A stretch of DNA of 64,000 nucleotides from Dama dama (GCF_033118175.1 NC_083698.1:67611001-67675000); one strand, 5' to 3'. Shown: positions 34,086-45,424, numbered from the stretch's first letter. Numbers and translations are program-made. The notes: generated by a model not told the origin, from the letters alone.

Positions 34086-34089
34086 AACA

Positions 34090-34740
34090 CACAGTTATGT
34101 CATTTTTTTGTTATCCTTTTGGTTGAGATTTAACAATAATGATTATGCTGACAGTTGTGTGGAGAAATAGTTTCCATTAATGGCTGGAAGGAGAATAAAT
34201 TGCTATAAACTTCTATTAAGGACAACATGGCAGTCTTTTTCAGAATTGAAAATGTGCATACTTTTTGACCCAGCAATTCTCTTTTAGAAATGTAACTTAC
34301 AAGTATGCCTATACGTGAGCAAAGACTGTAACTGTAAGATATTGGAAATAATCTAAATGTGGTACAGTTAAATTTATCATGGTCCCTCCACTCAATGGCT
34401 TTTCATGCAACCAATGAAAAGAATGGAAGCGCTCCCTCTTTGTTGTTATATGGGTATGAAACAGTCTCCAAGATACGTTGTTAAACCAGAAAAAAGACGT
34501 AAAACAGTGAATAATGATAGCATTTGTATAAAAATTGGGGAAAAATCCACATGCATCTGAAAAGTAAATATGATGTTGACTACATTCCTGAGAAGAGAGT
34601 CAGGTGGTTGGTGGAAAGGAATGAAAGACTTTTAACTGTATATACCCTTTTGCAACTTGGGAATTTTGAACCATGTGAATGTATTACCTAATCAAAGTAA
34701 ATAAAATTACTCCCCACCAAAAAAACAAACAAACAAACTA
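34090..34740 (+). repeat. Old L1 (L1M) 3' fragment
   Basis: Sense L1M: GGACAACATGGCAGTCTTTT, TTTTTGACCCAGCAATTCTC, AAGATATTGGAAATAATC and TGCAACTTGGGAATTTTG, ending in an A-rich tract (CCACCAAAAAAACAAACAAA). Confidence 0.75.
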
Positions 34741-34789
34741 GGAAATGAGATCATAGAGGACTTCAAATTGCAGTCTAACAGTTGTATTT

Positions 34790-34965
34790 TTGCATAGTCT
34801 GTTAGGGTTTATAAATTCTTTCAAGTGCATTCCCTCATTTAACCTTCATGATAAACAACTGAGAAAACAATTTTTTTTTTATTTCTGTTTGACAAATGAG
34901 AAAGCTGAGATTCAGGTATTTAAGCAATCTGCACAAAATCTTCAGTGGGTGATGTTAGATTTGAG
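34790..34965 (-). repeat. MIR SINE relic
   Basis: CATTCCCTCATTTAACCTTC, TTGACAAATGAGAAAGCTG and AGATTCAGGTATTTAAGC follow antisense MIR, with a T10 expansion in the middle. Confidence 0.65.
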
Positions 34966-35008
34966 AATATCAAGTGAATTGTTTAAGAAATAATATAATT
35001 TACTACAA

Positions 35009-36697
35009 AAGACTCTACTAGAAAATTACTAGAGCTAATCAATGACTATAGTAAATTTGCAGGATATAAAATTAATACACAGAAATCCCTTGCATTCCTA
35101 TACACTAACAATGAGAAAACAGAAAGAGAAACTAAGGAAACAATACCATTCACCATTGCAACAAAAAGAATAAAATACTTAGGAGTATATCTACCTAAAG
35201 AAACAAAAGACCTATACATAGAAAACTATAAAACACTGATGAAAGAAATCAAAGAGGATACAAATAGATGGAGAAATATACCATGTTTATGGATTGGAGG
35301 AATCAATATTGTGAAAATGAGTATACTACCCAAAGCAATCTATATATTCAATGCAATCCCTATCAAGCTACCAATGGTATTCTTCACAGAACTAGAACAA
35401 ATAATTTCACAATTTGTATGGAAATACAAAAAACCTCGAATAGCCAAAGTAATCTTGAGAAAGAAGAATGGAACTGGAGGAATCAACCTGCCTGACTTCA
35501 GACTCTACTACAAAGCCACAGTCATCAAGACAGTATGGTACTGGCACAAAGACAGAAATATAGATCAATGGAACAGAATAGAAAGCCCAGAGATAAATCC
35601 ATGAACCTATGGACACCTTATCTTCAACAAAGGAGGCAAGAATATACAATGGAAAAAAGACAACCTCTTTAACAAGTGGTGCTGGGAAAACTGGTCAACC
35701 ACTTGTAAAAGAATGAAACTAGAACACTTTCTAACACCATACACAAAAATAAACTCAAAATGGATTAAAGATCTAAATGTAAGACCAGAAACTATAAAAC
35801 TCCTAGAGGAGAACATAGGCAAAACACTCTCTGACATAAATCACAGCAAGATCTTCTATGACCCACCTCCCAGAATATTGGAAATAAAAGCAAAAATAAA
35901 CAAATGGGACCTAATTAAACTAAAAAGCTTTTGCACAACAAAGGAAACTATAAGCAAGGTTGAAAAGACAGCCTTCAGAATGGGAGAAAATAATAGCAAA
36001 TGAAGCAACAGACAAAGGATTAATCTCAAAAATATATAAGCAGCTTCTGCAGCTCAATTCCAGAAAAATAAATGACCCAATCAAAAAATGGGCCAAAGAA
36101 CTAAACAGACATTTCTCCAAAGAAGACATACAGATGGCTAACAAACACATGAAAAGATGCTCAACATCACTCATTCTCAGAGAAATGCAAATCAAAACCT
36201 CAATGAGGTACCATTACATGCCAGTCAGAATGGCTGCTATCCAAAAGTCTACAAGCAATAAATGCTGGAGAGGGTGTGGAGAAAAGGGAACCCTCTTACA
36301 CTGTTGGTGGGAATGCAAACTAGTACAGCCACTATGGAGAACAGTGTGGAGATTCCTTAAAAAACTGGAATTAGAACTGCCATGTGACCCAGCAATCCCA
36401 CTCCTGGGCATACACACTGAGGAAACCAGATCTGAAAGAGACACGTGTACCCCAGTGTTCATCACAGCACTGTTTATAATAGCCAGGACGTGGAAGCAAC
36501 CTAGATACCCATCAGCAGACAAATGGATAAGAAAGCTGTGGTACATGTACACAATGGAATATTACTCAGCCATTAAAAAGAATACATTTGAATCAGTTCT
36601 AATGAGATGGATGAAACTGGAGCCCATTATACAGAGTGAAATAAGCCAGAAAGATAAACACCAATACAGTATACTAATGCATATATATGGAATTTAG
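35009..36697 (+). pseudogene. L1 ORF2 C-terminal remnant
   Basis: This starts after the FADD catalytic box, so the polymerase active site is missing. 35239-35604 reads without break (KMSILPKAIYIFNAIPIKLP, INLPDFRLYYKATVIKTVWY) to a TGA at 35602-35604. The C-terminal part at 35960-36697 is open for 245 codons, includes the cysteine-containing LLHCWWECKLVQPLW segment, and ends at the native stop after MHIYGI. At least one stop and one frame shift (near 35955) separate the pieces. It cannot make a working enzyme. Confidence 0.93.
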
Positions 36698-37055
36698 AAA
36701 GATGGTAATGATAACCTTATATGCAAGACAGAAAAAGAAACACAGTTGTATAGAGCAGACTTTTGGACTCCATGGGAGAAGGCGAGGGTGGGATGATCTG
36801 AGAGAACAGCATCGAAACATGTATATTATCAAGTGTGAAACAGATCTCCAGTCCAGGGTGGATGCATGAGACACATGCTCGGGGCTGGTGCCCTGGGATG
36901 ACCCAGAGGGATGGGATGGGGAGGGGATGGGAGGGCAGTTCAGGATGGGGAACGCATGTAAATCCATGGCTGATTCATGTCAATGTATGGGAAAAACCAC
37001 TACAATATTGTAAAGTAATTAGCCTCCAACTAATAAAAATAAAGGAAAAAAAAAA
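35009..37055 (+). mobile_element. Young ruminant L1, 5'-truncated, with target duplication
   Basis: A 2.05-kb insertion running from the ORF2 reverse-transcriptase domain to a poly(A) tail (from about 37044). It is flanked by a 24-bp duplication (34985-35008 and 37056-37079; AAGAAATAATAT[A/C]ATTTA... ) with a single mismatch. The 3' UTR ends with the typical GTAAAGTAATTAGCCTCCAA. Long open stretches remain, showing less decay than the L1 at 5889. It lies in sense orientation to the presumed host transcript. Confidence 0.97.
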
Positions 37056-37079
37056 AAGAAATAATATCATTTACTACAA

Positions 37080-38478
37080 TGTTATTAAAAGGACAAAAGG
37101 CAAAATATAGAGTATTTTTAGTCTGAATGAATATGCATTGATTAAAAGTAGCTGAAGACTGGTGATTTGGGAAGTGTTTATTATTAGCAGTTTTTATCTA
37201 TATGTCTTTACCTGTGTACTATATTAGCACTATGATCAAGTCTCATCTGTTCAATCTAGATTAGAGCTCATGTTCAAACTCTGTCACTGAGTGAAAAAGG
37301 TGAAATTCATTAAGGAAGAGAAGGTTGAAGGATGAAAGGTTTTTGCATGATGCAGCCCATGGATTTGTTTTGAAACAGTAGAAATGTAATCTTTTTTGAT
37401 GGGAAGGCTTTGTGTCTCATAATCCTTAGTGGAGGGTGAATTTTTTTCATGTCCATTCTGCCGGGATCTCAAAGACTGCATGAGTGTGTTAAGTTGCTTC
37501 GATAGCCTTTCCTTTCAGAGTATTAAATTCCTTTTTATCAGAAGCAAAGGGCCTATTCAAGTATACAGACTGGAATTTTGTAGAAGGTTTGATTAGCCCT
37601 TGATCTTATTTGACCTTCACAGCACCAGGCAAGGCAGGTAGAATATAGCAGTTATAGTGATGAGCAGTTAGAACATTTGATTATTTACAGAGATGGGGGT
37701 GGGGGCAAGGTAAACCGAGGAAAGACAAAACGTGTGAAAGGATGTAAACAGATATGCTTAAGACTTTACTGCTTCAGTTACTGGAGCTGATCATGAAGTC
37801 GGGAACTAGAAATTCAGTAAAATTAAGGCCTAGCTTAAAAAGAAATGTCACCACACCAAAAGAGCTCCATGAGAAGAAAGTAATGGCTGAAAGGTGAAAA
37901 AGTTAACAGAAGAAAAAACAATAGAGGAATAAAAAATCTTCATTGAAAACTAAAATTTGATTATTAACATAATACTACATGAGGAGCTAAAAGACAGACT
38001 GGGAAATCACAAATGTAGAAAAAGGCCAGAATTACAAGGAAGAATGCAAAAAAAAATCCAACAGTTTTAATTCTAACAGTGAGACCAACTTTATAAGCTG
38101 AAAACCCTTCTGTGAGAAATGTATGCATTGTGTGCACAAGACAGAGATAAAGGAAGATGCTCTTTTGATGGTTTAGAGAAGTGAAAATGACAGTAGATAT
38201 TTTAGAACTTTATCCGTCTGTTCTTCATAATGACAAATAAATGGAATGGGCAGGTGGGAAAGCCAGAGTGGGGAAAACTGATGAAGGATTTTTTAAAAAA
38301 TTAGCTGTATTCTAATCTGAGTGGCCAGATGCTTGTGACTGAGTCAATCCTGTTAAAGTGAGAAATATATGAGTGTGAAATGGGGGAAATACTTCTGAGA
38401 AAACCAGGATGTAAAATCATTTTTATACAGTTTGAACCCAATGACAAGAATAAATAAAATAGGTAACTAAAAAACATT
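37080..38478. other. Unassigned intronic DNA
   Basis: A-rich sequence at 37800-38100 could be an old L1 body, but no diagnostic block was found. No exon was recognised. Confidence 0.35.
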
Positions 38479-38479
38479 T

Positions 38480-38576
38480 GGATGATTCATATTAATGTAT
38501 GGCAAAAACCACTACAATATTGTAAAGTAATTAGCCTCCAACTAATATAAATAAATGGGAAAAAGAAAAAAAAAAT
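38480..38576 (+). mobile_element. L1 3'-terminal stub (about 95 bp)
   Basis: GATGATTCATATTAATGTAT, ACCACTACAATATTGTAAAG and TAATTAGCCTCCAACTAAT with an A-rich tail repeat the last 95 bp of the L1 at 35009, with a few differences. It is an extremely 5'-truncated copy of the same subfamily. Confidence 0.9.
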
Positions 38577-38869
38577 TGGGGGATGGACTGCAGCAAAGGT
38601 TTATAATAGTTACCACTAGATGGTGAAATTTCAGGTGATATCAATGTATGTTTTTAATATTTTCTCTATTTTTAAAAATTTGAGTACAATGAGCATGTGT
38701 TACATTTCTTACTTAGGGAAGAGAATAGGCTTAACCTGCAGTCTAATGGGTATTTTCTAGAGAAAAATTTTCCTTTATTGCAGACTTAGGTGTTAGGAAA
38801 TTATGGTACCCACACTCTGCCTCTGTCCTGTTACAGTGAGTCATTTGTCCCTGCCCCTGTCTGAGGTCA

Positions 38870-39255
38870 TACACCTGTTCATGGGTCTCAACCTCTCTCG
38901 CTTTGCCTATGGATTTATCCCCTGTCTACTACATTATTAACTTCTCTGTCTCTTGGATTATCTCCACCAACCTCTAAATGTACAGAATATATCCTGAGTC
39001 CAGTTCCTTTTCACCAGCTCCTCCCTGATCCAAGCTACCATAATCTCAATTCAGTCTACAAAAGTTCCCTAACTAGCCTCTTTGTTTTTCTTCACCTCAA
39101 CATCCTGTCCAGATAGCAGCCAGGAAGTCGCTAGGATGGAAGCCCTTTGAGGGCAGGAATTCCCTGTCTTTTCCACAACTGCATCTCCAGCCCCAGCAAA
39201 ATTCCTAGCACATTGGAGGTGCTCAGTAGATTTTTATTGCCAGAATAAATGAGTC
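38870..39255 (+). repeat. L2 LINE fragment
   Basis: Sense L2: GATCCAAGCTACCATAATCT, TCCCTAACTAGCCTCTTTG, GATGGAAGCCCTTTGAGGGC, CCTAGCACATTGGAGG and GAATAAATGAGT occur in the expected order. Confidence 0.75.
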
Positions 39256-39450
39256 CTTGAGTGACAGGTGGCACCCAGTCTCATTATGGGAAAGGTTTAT
39301 ATGTTTTTTGCCTTCTTAATGGGGAACTAACTGGTAACTTAATGTACTACCTGCTTTAAACAAGTGTGTGAATGATTGTGTTGTAACAATGTAATAATTA
39401 AAAAATAATTTGCTTAGGGCCTCATATGTGCCAGATGCTGTTCAAGTACT

Positions 39451-39495
<45 letters not shown>

Positions 39496-40334
39496 TGTGT
39501 GTGTGTGTGAAAAAATAAAATTCCTGCTCTCTTGAAACTTCCAATGACCAAAAGACATTATGAGACATAAAAGTCATGATTATGGAGGACATGATTACAT
39601 TTTTCTTAACAGTCCAATTGCTTTATCCTTTACTCTCTTTCAACCTATCCCATTGAATGGGATAAATATCCCATCCCTTTAGCACCATTGGCAAGAACCT
39701 TTGGCCAGAGGAATGACTTATCAGATCCAGTACGATATTTCTTACACTCTTAAAGAAAAAAAAGTCCTTTCAATGTGTCTTCCATTCTTATAATTTCTAG
39801 TTAACATAGTTTGATCACTATATTCCTGCTAAAATATTTTCCAGATTTGAAATTAAAAGGAGTTGTCAATGCAGAAATATTTTTTGTTTTGTTTTGTTTG
39901 CTTGCTTAGGGTCCAAGTTTTTTAAATCTTTTAACTGTTTGAACAGAACCTAAGTTTATTTGCATGACTTCCCTCTTTGCACCAACACCTTACTCCTGAC
40001 ATTCTTCTTTTTTCTGATCTGTGTAAGAGCATTTTTCAGGCAGTACTGAAAAATAATATGTTTGGAATGATAAGAGTGTTGTTTGTCTAAATACTTTCTT
40101 TGGAGCAGAAATGCCCAGGTTAAATGGGTCTCTAGCCAACGTGTTTATAAGAATTCAAGTTGTGTAAATGATTCTTGGCATAAGAGTAACTGTAATGACA
40201 TTCATGATTGTATGGAACTTTTAAAGCTATTTTGGTCTGATGTCTTACCTTGTGACTGAGAAATTTTGACATCCTTGTGGAGAAAGGATTAAAAAGTAAG
40301 TCTTTTGGTGCAGGGAATAATAATTTAGTGTCTA
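39256..40334. other. Unassigned intronic DNA around a microsatellite
   Basis: Apart from the TG repeat, no feature was recognised. Confidence 0.35.
39453..39509. repeat. (TG)n microsatellite, long
   Basis: 57 bp of TG units with a single TA interruption at 39488-39490. Its length makes allele variation likely. Confidence 0.97.
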
Positions 40335-40547
40335 CTGCTGCTGTTGTTGCTCTTTAGTTACTAAGTCATGTCTGACTCTTGCAACCCCGTGGACTGTAGC
40401 CCACCAGGCTCCTCTGTCCATGGGATTTCTCAGGCAGGAAAACTGGAGTGGGTTGCCATTTCCTTCTCTAGGACATCTTCCTGATCCAGGGATCGGACCT
40501 GGGTCTCCTGCTTGGCAGGTGGATTCTTTACCACTGAGTCACCAGGT
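40335..40547 (-). mobile_element. Bov-tA SINE
   Basis: Antisense copy from CTGCTGCTGTTGTTGCTC to the reversed head (CCACTGAGTCACCAGG). The extreme end of the head is missing and the duplication is not clear. Confidence 0.9.
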
Positions 40548-40994
40548 AGTAGACAAATTCTCCTAACTTCATGTCTAAAGATATCTAAATTTGCAAAATA
40601 AATTAATCCAAATTGTTTGATTAGAAAGACTTTTCACAACTTAACAAAGCAGCTAGATGACTCCTGGGTTTCAGGACAATGTTTTGTCTTGAGAGATTGT
40701 GCATTTGAATTTCATAACTCCTTTGTTTGCCTCCATGAAAACTGTAGTTCTTGGGGAAGACAGAAGAGTGAAATAGTATGAGAGAAGAAGAGTCTTGGCT
40801 GGAAAAAAGGTTTTCATTCAATATTTATTGAGCATCTACAGTGCTAGGTCCTGAAATAGGGAGTGGATATAAATCTGCAGCTTCTGTTTAAAGTGCACGT
40901 CTCCCTTGGCTGTGAACTACTTAATCAGTGATACAATCTGACTGCTTTTTAATGTGCCTACTCTTTTTTTCTGTTAATCTATTTGGTTTTCATA
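40548..40994. other. Unassigned intronic DNA; L2 scrap
   Basis: 40818-40865 (TCAATATTTATTGAGCATC) looks like the start of antisense L2. Otherwise nothing was recognised. Confidence 0.35.
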
Positions 40995-41228
40995 CTGAGA
41001 ATAATAACAAGTGCCCAATTAATAAACTCCCATTTTAAGATGAAGATTTGAAATCTGGTCATAATTCAGCAGCCATGCAAAACTTTGATAAGAGATATTT
41101 AAAATCAAACTCTGAGAATAATAACAAGTGCCCAATTAATAAACTCCCATTTTAACATGAAGATTTGAAATCTGGTCATAGTTCAGCAGCCATGCAAAAA
41201 TTTAATAAGAGATATTTAAAATCAAACT
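40995..41228. repeat. Tandem duplication, two 117-bp units
   Basis: Unit 1 (40995-41111) and unit 2 (41112-41228) both begin CTGAGAATAATAACAAGTGC and end ATTTAAAATCAAACT. By eye they differ at four positions, about 96-97% identical. The unit contains no recognised transposon. Confidence 0.95.
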
Positions 41229-41584
41229 CTGAACAACCTTTCCTGCAGGGATAGGAAATTAGAAACTGCTGGTATAATCTTCCTTGAAAGGAACCCCGGG
41301 GAAGAGTTGCTTGGTTTGGAAAAATACTGGCTATCTCCCAGGCAGAGATGACAAATGGTTGGGTATCAGGAGTCCAGCTGTGGCTGGGTCTCCAGAACAA
41401 TTAGAGTGAGGAAGCAAAGCTACTCAAGGGAAGGCTTTCATCTTTTAAGATAGTTATTTTAGGTGAGGTGTATGAGGGGAAGGGAATTGGGTGGGGGAAT
41501 GTTTTAAATCTGGGAACCCGGAAGGTACTCTTTTTATGCAAGATGAGATTCAAACATTTTCTCCTTTTAATAGTCTTCTAAAGG
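41229..41584. other. Unassigned intronic DNA
   Basis: No feature was recognised. Confidence 0.35.
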
Positions 41585-41595
41585 TGTACACATTT

Positions 41596-42060
41596 CAGTT
41601 CAGTTCAGTTGCTCAGTCGTGTCCAGTGTTTTGTGACCCCATGGACTGCAGCACACCAAGCCTCCCTGTCCATTGCCAACTCCCGGAGCTTGCACAAACT
41701 CATGTCCATTGAGTTGGTGATGCCATCCAACCATCTCATCCTTTGTCATCCCCTTCTCCTCCTGCCTTCAATTCCTCCCAGCATCAGGGTCTTTTCAAAT
41801 GAGTCAGCTCTTCGCATCAGGTGGCCAAAGTATTGGAGTTTCAGCTTCAGCATCGGTCCTTCCAATGAGTATTCAGAACTGATTTCCTTTAGGATAGACT
41901 GGTTGGATCTCCTTGCTGTCCAAGAGACTCTCAAAGAGTCTTCTCCAACACCACAGTTCAAAAGCATCAATTTTCTTCAGCGCTCAGCTTTCTTTATAGT
42001 CCAACTTTCACGTCCATACATGACTACTGGAAAAACCATAGCTTTGACTAGACAGATCTT
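41596..42060 (-). mobile_element. BovB LINE 3' end with target duplication
   Basis: A 465-bp antisense 3' fragment flanked by the perfect 11-bp repeat TGTACACATTT (41585-41595 and 42061-42071). On the minus strand it encodes the end of the RT reading frame (TARRSNQSILKEISSEYSLE, LKLQYFGHLMRRADSFEKTL) with a frame break. It is 5'-truncated, as usual for this family. Confidence 0.96.
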
Positions 42061-42071
42061 TGTACACATTT

Positions 42072-42878
42072 ATGTTTTTTTAAAACTCCATTTTGAAAAA
42101 TTTAATCACTCTGCTCACAGAGAACGATATAACTTTGAATTTCCCTAAAGGACTTTCTCAGGGTAATGATTAATTTTCAAATATCTTCTTAATTGTTTTA
42201 GTCTCATACATTTCAAACATAAATCGTCTTTGAAATTCAGCAGTGTTTTAGGAGGATCTCAATTTTTCTGAATGACTTTCTCTACTAACCTCACTTCAGT
42301 TTTTCCCTCTCTCTTTTTTCCCCCTCAAATTCTTTCTTCTTGGATCTGTATTTTGGAAGATTATGTGAAAGGAGATATGGGTTAAAAATTATTTCAGCTT
42401 CTGATTTTTACAACTATCAAGCCAAAATCATATGTTTATCAGTCTTTTTATTTTCTTGGGCTATTTTTCTCTACAAAAATGAAAGAAAGGGTCAAAAACA
42501 TTATCAAATTTCCATTGACTAAAAGGGTGGGAATTGTTGATATAGTTAAGACAAGACTGAGAAAAGCCTTTGGACTGGTGGGAAACTAAACTATACTATC
42601 TGAACTATACCAAGGTCAGATATATATAATTGAACTATACCATGGTACTGTCAATAACAGGCCCTGTTGACATTTTAAGATGGAGAGTTTTAATAAATAT
42701 AGATACATAATTAAACATTTATATACAAGAAATGGGATTTTAAACAAAATTAAGACAAGACACCAACTGATAGAAGCTATTTACAGTATGCATAACAGAA
42801 AAAGCATTAGGAGTAAGAATGTATAGGGTATTTTATATCAATAAGAACATTAAAAAAAAAAAAAGCTTACAAAGAGAG
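42072..42878. other. Unassigned intronic DNA
   Basis: ACTATACCA(T/A)GGT recurs near 42590-42650. No exon or repeat family was placed. Confidence 0.35.
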
Positions 42879-42929
42879 AGGTAGAGAGGAGGGACAGATT
42901 AGGAGTTTGGGATTAACAATATAACCACT

Positions 42930-43203
42930 GCTGCTGCTGCTGCTCAGTCACTTCAGTCGTGTCCGACTCTGTGTGACCCCATAGACGGCAGCCCACCAGG
43001 CTTCCCCGTCTGGGATTCTCCAGGCAAGAACACTGGAGTGGGTTGCCATTTCCTTCTCCAGTGCATGAAAGTGAAAAGTGAAAGTGAAGTTGCTCAGTCA
43101 TGTCCGACTCTTCGCGACCCCATGGACTGCAGCCTACCAGGCTCCTCTGTCCATGGGATTTTCCAGGCAAGAGTACTGGAGTGGGGTGCCATTGCCTTCT
43201 CCG
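42930..43203 (-). mobile_element. BOV-A2 SINE (dimer) with target duplication
   Basis: Two A-units in antisense joined by GTGCATGAAAGTGAAAAGTG. Flanked by the perfect 11-bp repeat ATATAACCACT (42919-42929 and 43204-43214), which is L1 sequence. Confidence 0.96.
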
Positions 43204-43229
43204 ATATAACCACTACTATATATCAGTTG

Positions 43230-43333
43230 AGCTTCCCTGGTGGCTCAGACGGTAAAGCGTCTGCCTACAATGTGGGAGACCCGGGTTCAATCCCTGGGTC
43301 AGGAAGATCTCCTGGAAAAGGAAATGGCAACCA
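43230..43333 (+). mobile_element. Bov-tA SINE, 5' half
   Basis: GCTTCCCTGGTGGCTCAGAC through GGAAAAGGAAATGGCAACC, then an abrupt return to L1. The 3' half is missing, so this is an internal loss or an aborted copy. Confidence 0.88.
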
Positions 43334-43515
43334 CAGATAACTAACAAGAACCTACAGTATAGTGCAGGGAACGCTACTCAATATTCCATAACAACTTACA
43401 TGGGAAAAGAATCTGAAAAAGAAAGGCTATATGTGTAACTGAATCACTTTGTTGTGACTTACAGCATTGTAAATTTATACCTCAGTATAAAAGGAAAATT
43501 AAATGTAAATCCAGA

Positions 43516-44064
43516 GGCATAATTTTAAAAGATATGAATAGGTAATTTAGAGAGGGGGGAATAAGGGTTCACTGCATATATGTGCATATTTTTGACTTGC
43601 AAAAAGCTTAAATGTTAAGTGGGTTACTGAGAGTGAGAGTCATTAGCAACTTATATGCCTCTGATGGTACTTTTGTTAATAGGTTCAACTAAGGGTTTAC
43701 AGATTGTAAGGGTTATGAAATCCTGAAAGATACCTAACCATAATCTCCCTGGTGCTGATGTAATAACAGACAAGAGTCTAAGAATGTTGTGGGATTTTGT
43801 CTCTGAATATACAAATGCCTATCATGAATTACATTGAACTGGCTGAAGAATTTTAGTTTCTAATCTCTTGAGGTGGCCCAAATGAGACTTTCCTTATTGC
43901 TGGAGCAACACCTGAAATGTCATCCTGTTTCATGTTTTGTTTAAGGATGTTAAAAATGATTTTTCAGATATGGAAGATGAGACTACGTCTTCTGAGGTTT
44001 CTGAGGTTCAGCCTGTTACTGAATTGTATTCAGTTCATTGTATTGAGCCTCAAGGTGTTCTCAA
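43516..44064. other. Unassigned; short acidic open frame
   Basis: A + frame open from 43916 encodes DVKNDFSDMEDETTSSEVSE before running into a BovB-derived scrap. I do not recognise a protein. It may be a decayed retrocopy or chance. Confidence 0.3.
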
Positions 44065-44160
44065 GATGCAGTTGTTGTCAGTCTCCAAGCTGTGCCTGAC
44101 TCTGCAACACCACGAGCTGCAGCAGGCCTGGCCTCCCTGTTCCTCACATTCTCAAGGTAG
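44065..44160 (-). mobile_element. BovB 3'-end scrap
   Basis: CAGTTGTTGTCAGTCTCC, CTGTGCCTGACTCTGCAAC and CAGGCCTGGCCTCCCTGT resemble the antisense BovB terminus with more divergence than the other copies. Confidence 0.65.
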
Positions 44161-44189
44161 ACCTAGGTAACTAGGTACACAGTTAGTGG

Positions 44190-44260
44190 TAACAGGACAC
44201 TGGGCAAATCTTGAGCCCTTGGGCCTTAGTTTCCTTGTCCCTAAGATAAAAGGAAAAATC
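44190..44260 (+). repeat. MIR SINE relic
   Basis: ACTGGGCAAATCTTGAGCCC and TTAGTTTCCTTGTCCCTAAG match sense MIR ('cctcagtttcctcatctgtaa'). Confidence 0.5.
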
Positions 44261-45422
44261 CATTTTGCTTAGCTACTTTAAATTCTTTAAGTCTGTTTAG
44301 ATTCTTGATCCTAACCCAAGTGAAATATTAGTCTTATCGAATAGAATTTTGTGTGTCATACTTGTGCCTGAGTAGTTCAAGCACCTCTTGACTATTTCAG
44401 TCTAAGACTTTACCATGTCTGAGTTCCTTTTCAAAGCATGAAAGGCCCCTCTACGTGCACTCCTCTTCTTCCTTTTAGTTATTAGGTGCGATAATCCAGT
44501 TAATCATGTCTCCAAGAAGTGTTGTTATCAATATTACAAAAGCTCTCTCCAGTCTTATTCATGCTTAAATGAAATGATTCTCTTTTATGTTTTTTTTTTT
44601 TTAATGAAACCATTGGAGGTCTCACTGGAAAGGTTTATTCATTCAAGCTAAAAGATGTACCATGGGTGTTATGTTTGATTTTAGAGAGCTTTTGCAGCAG
44701 GTTTATGTCTAGAGTGTTTGGTCTGTTTGTTTATATTTGTTTAGATTGAAGTTAATAAAGAGCTTTTCTTGCCAACCATGAGGATAATTAATACAGGTTT
44801 CTCCCCTGTGGTGCTTTTTGTCAATGCTTCCTTGGGGAAAAATGTGAAAGAATATTTTATTCTTTAAGCTCAGTTCCTACATCTTTACCAATAAACTATG
44901 GAGCTTGAGGAGAAAGAAAATGACAGAATCCTCTCTGTGTGTGTATACAGTAATAAAGTTTAGCTCATAAACATTAATAGTCTTTTGGCTTTTGTAAACC
45001 AAATTTCTTAGCCAGCTTTAAAAGTGTTTTGTGTTTTCTGTATCCAAGTTCATGGACTCTATGTATATATTTAATATTACTGCATGACCTTTTTGATTTA
45101 CATTTACTTTTCATTTTTCCCTTTTTTGACCAGAATGGACATAGAATTAAGTATGAACCCTCTATGCACAATCATTAAAGTAATTATGATTTACTTTTCA
45201 TGTGAGCAAAGAGTTACTTTTATTTAAAGGCATTTTTATTTTTAGGAAACTTAAAAAAAGATCACCCATGGATCTACTTATGTTGGGTCATTAAGATATT
45301 TTACATGAGATTTTTATTGATTTGGTTTCTTTGACAGTTATTTCTACAATCCCAGATTTCTTCATTTCTCCTCCTTACTTTCTAGTCCTTGATCCCACAG
45401 TCTTCAATAATTAGAGGTTTTT
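44261..45422. other. Unassigned intronic DNA
   Basis: Contains a T13 run near 44590. No exon or repeat family was recognised. Confidence 0.35.
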
Positions 45423-45424
45423 TT

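Larger units (their letters stand above)
42880..43515 (+). mobile_element. L1 3' end carrying two SINEs
   Basis: Three L1 pieces join in order: 42880-42929 (GGACAGATTAGGAGTTTGGG), 43204-43229 (ACTACTATATATCAG) and 43334-43515 (AGATAACTAACAAGAACCTA, GGGAAAAGAATCTGAAAAAG, TTTATACCTCAGTATAAAAG). SINEs occupy both gaps. Confidence 0.85.

Noticed and set aside
40995..41228. Considered as a CRISPR-like or satellite array
   Set aside because: Only two units without spacers in a mammalian intron; it is a simple tandem duplication.
41609..42148. 179-codon + strand open frame
   Set aside because: It is the antisense of the BovB RT 3' end followed by flanking DNA, a known shadow of this repeat.
42930..42950. 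CTG triplet run considered as an expandable repeat
   Set aside because: It is the normal (CTG)n end of the antisense BOV-A2 SINE with few units.
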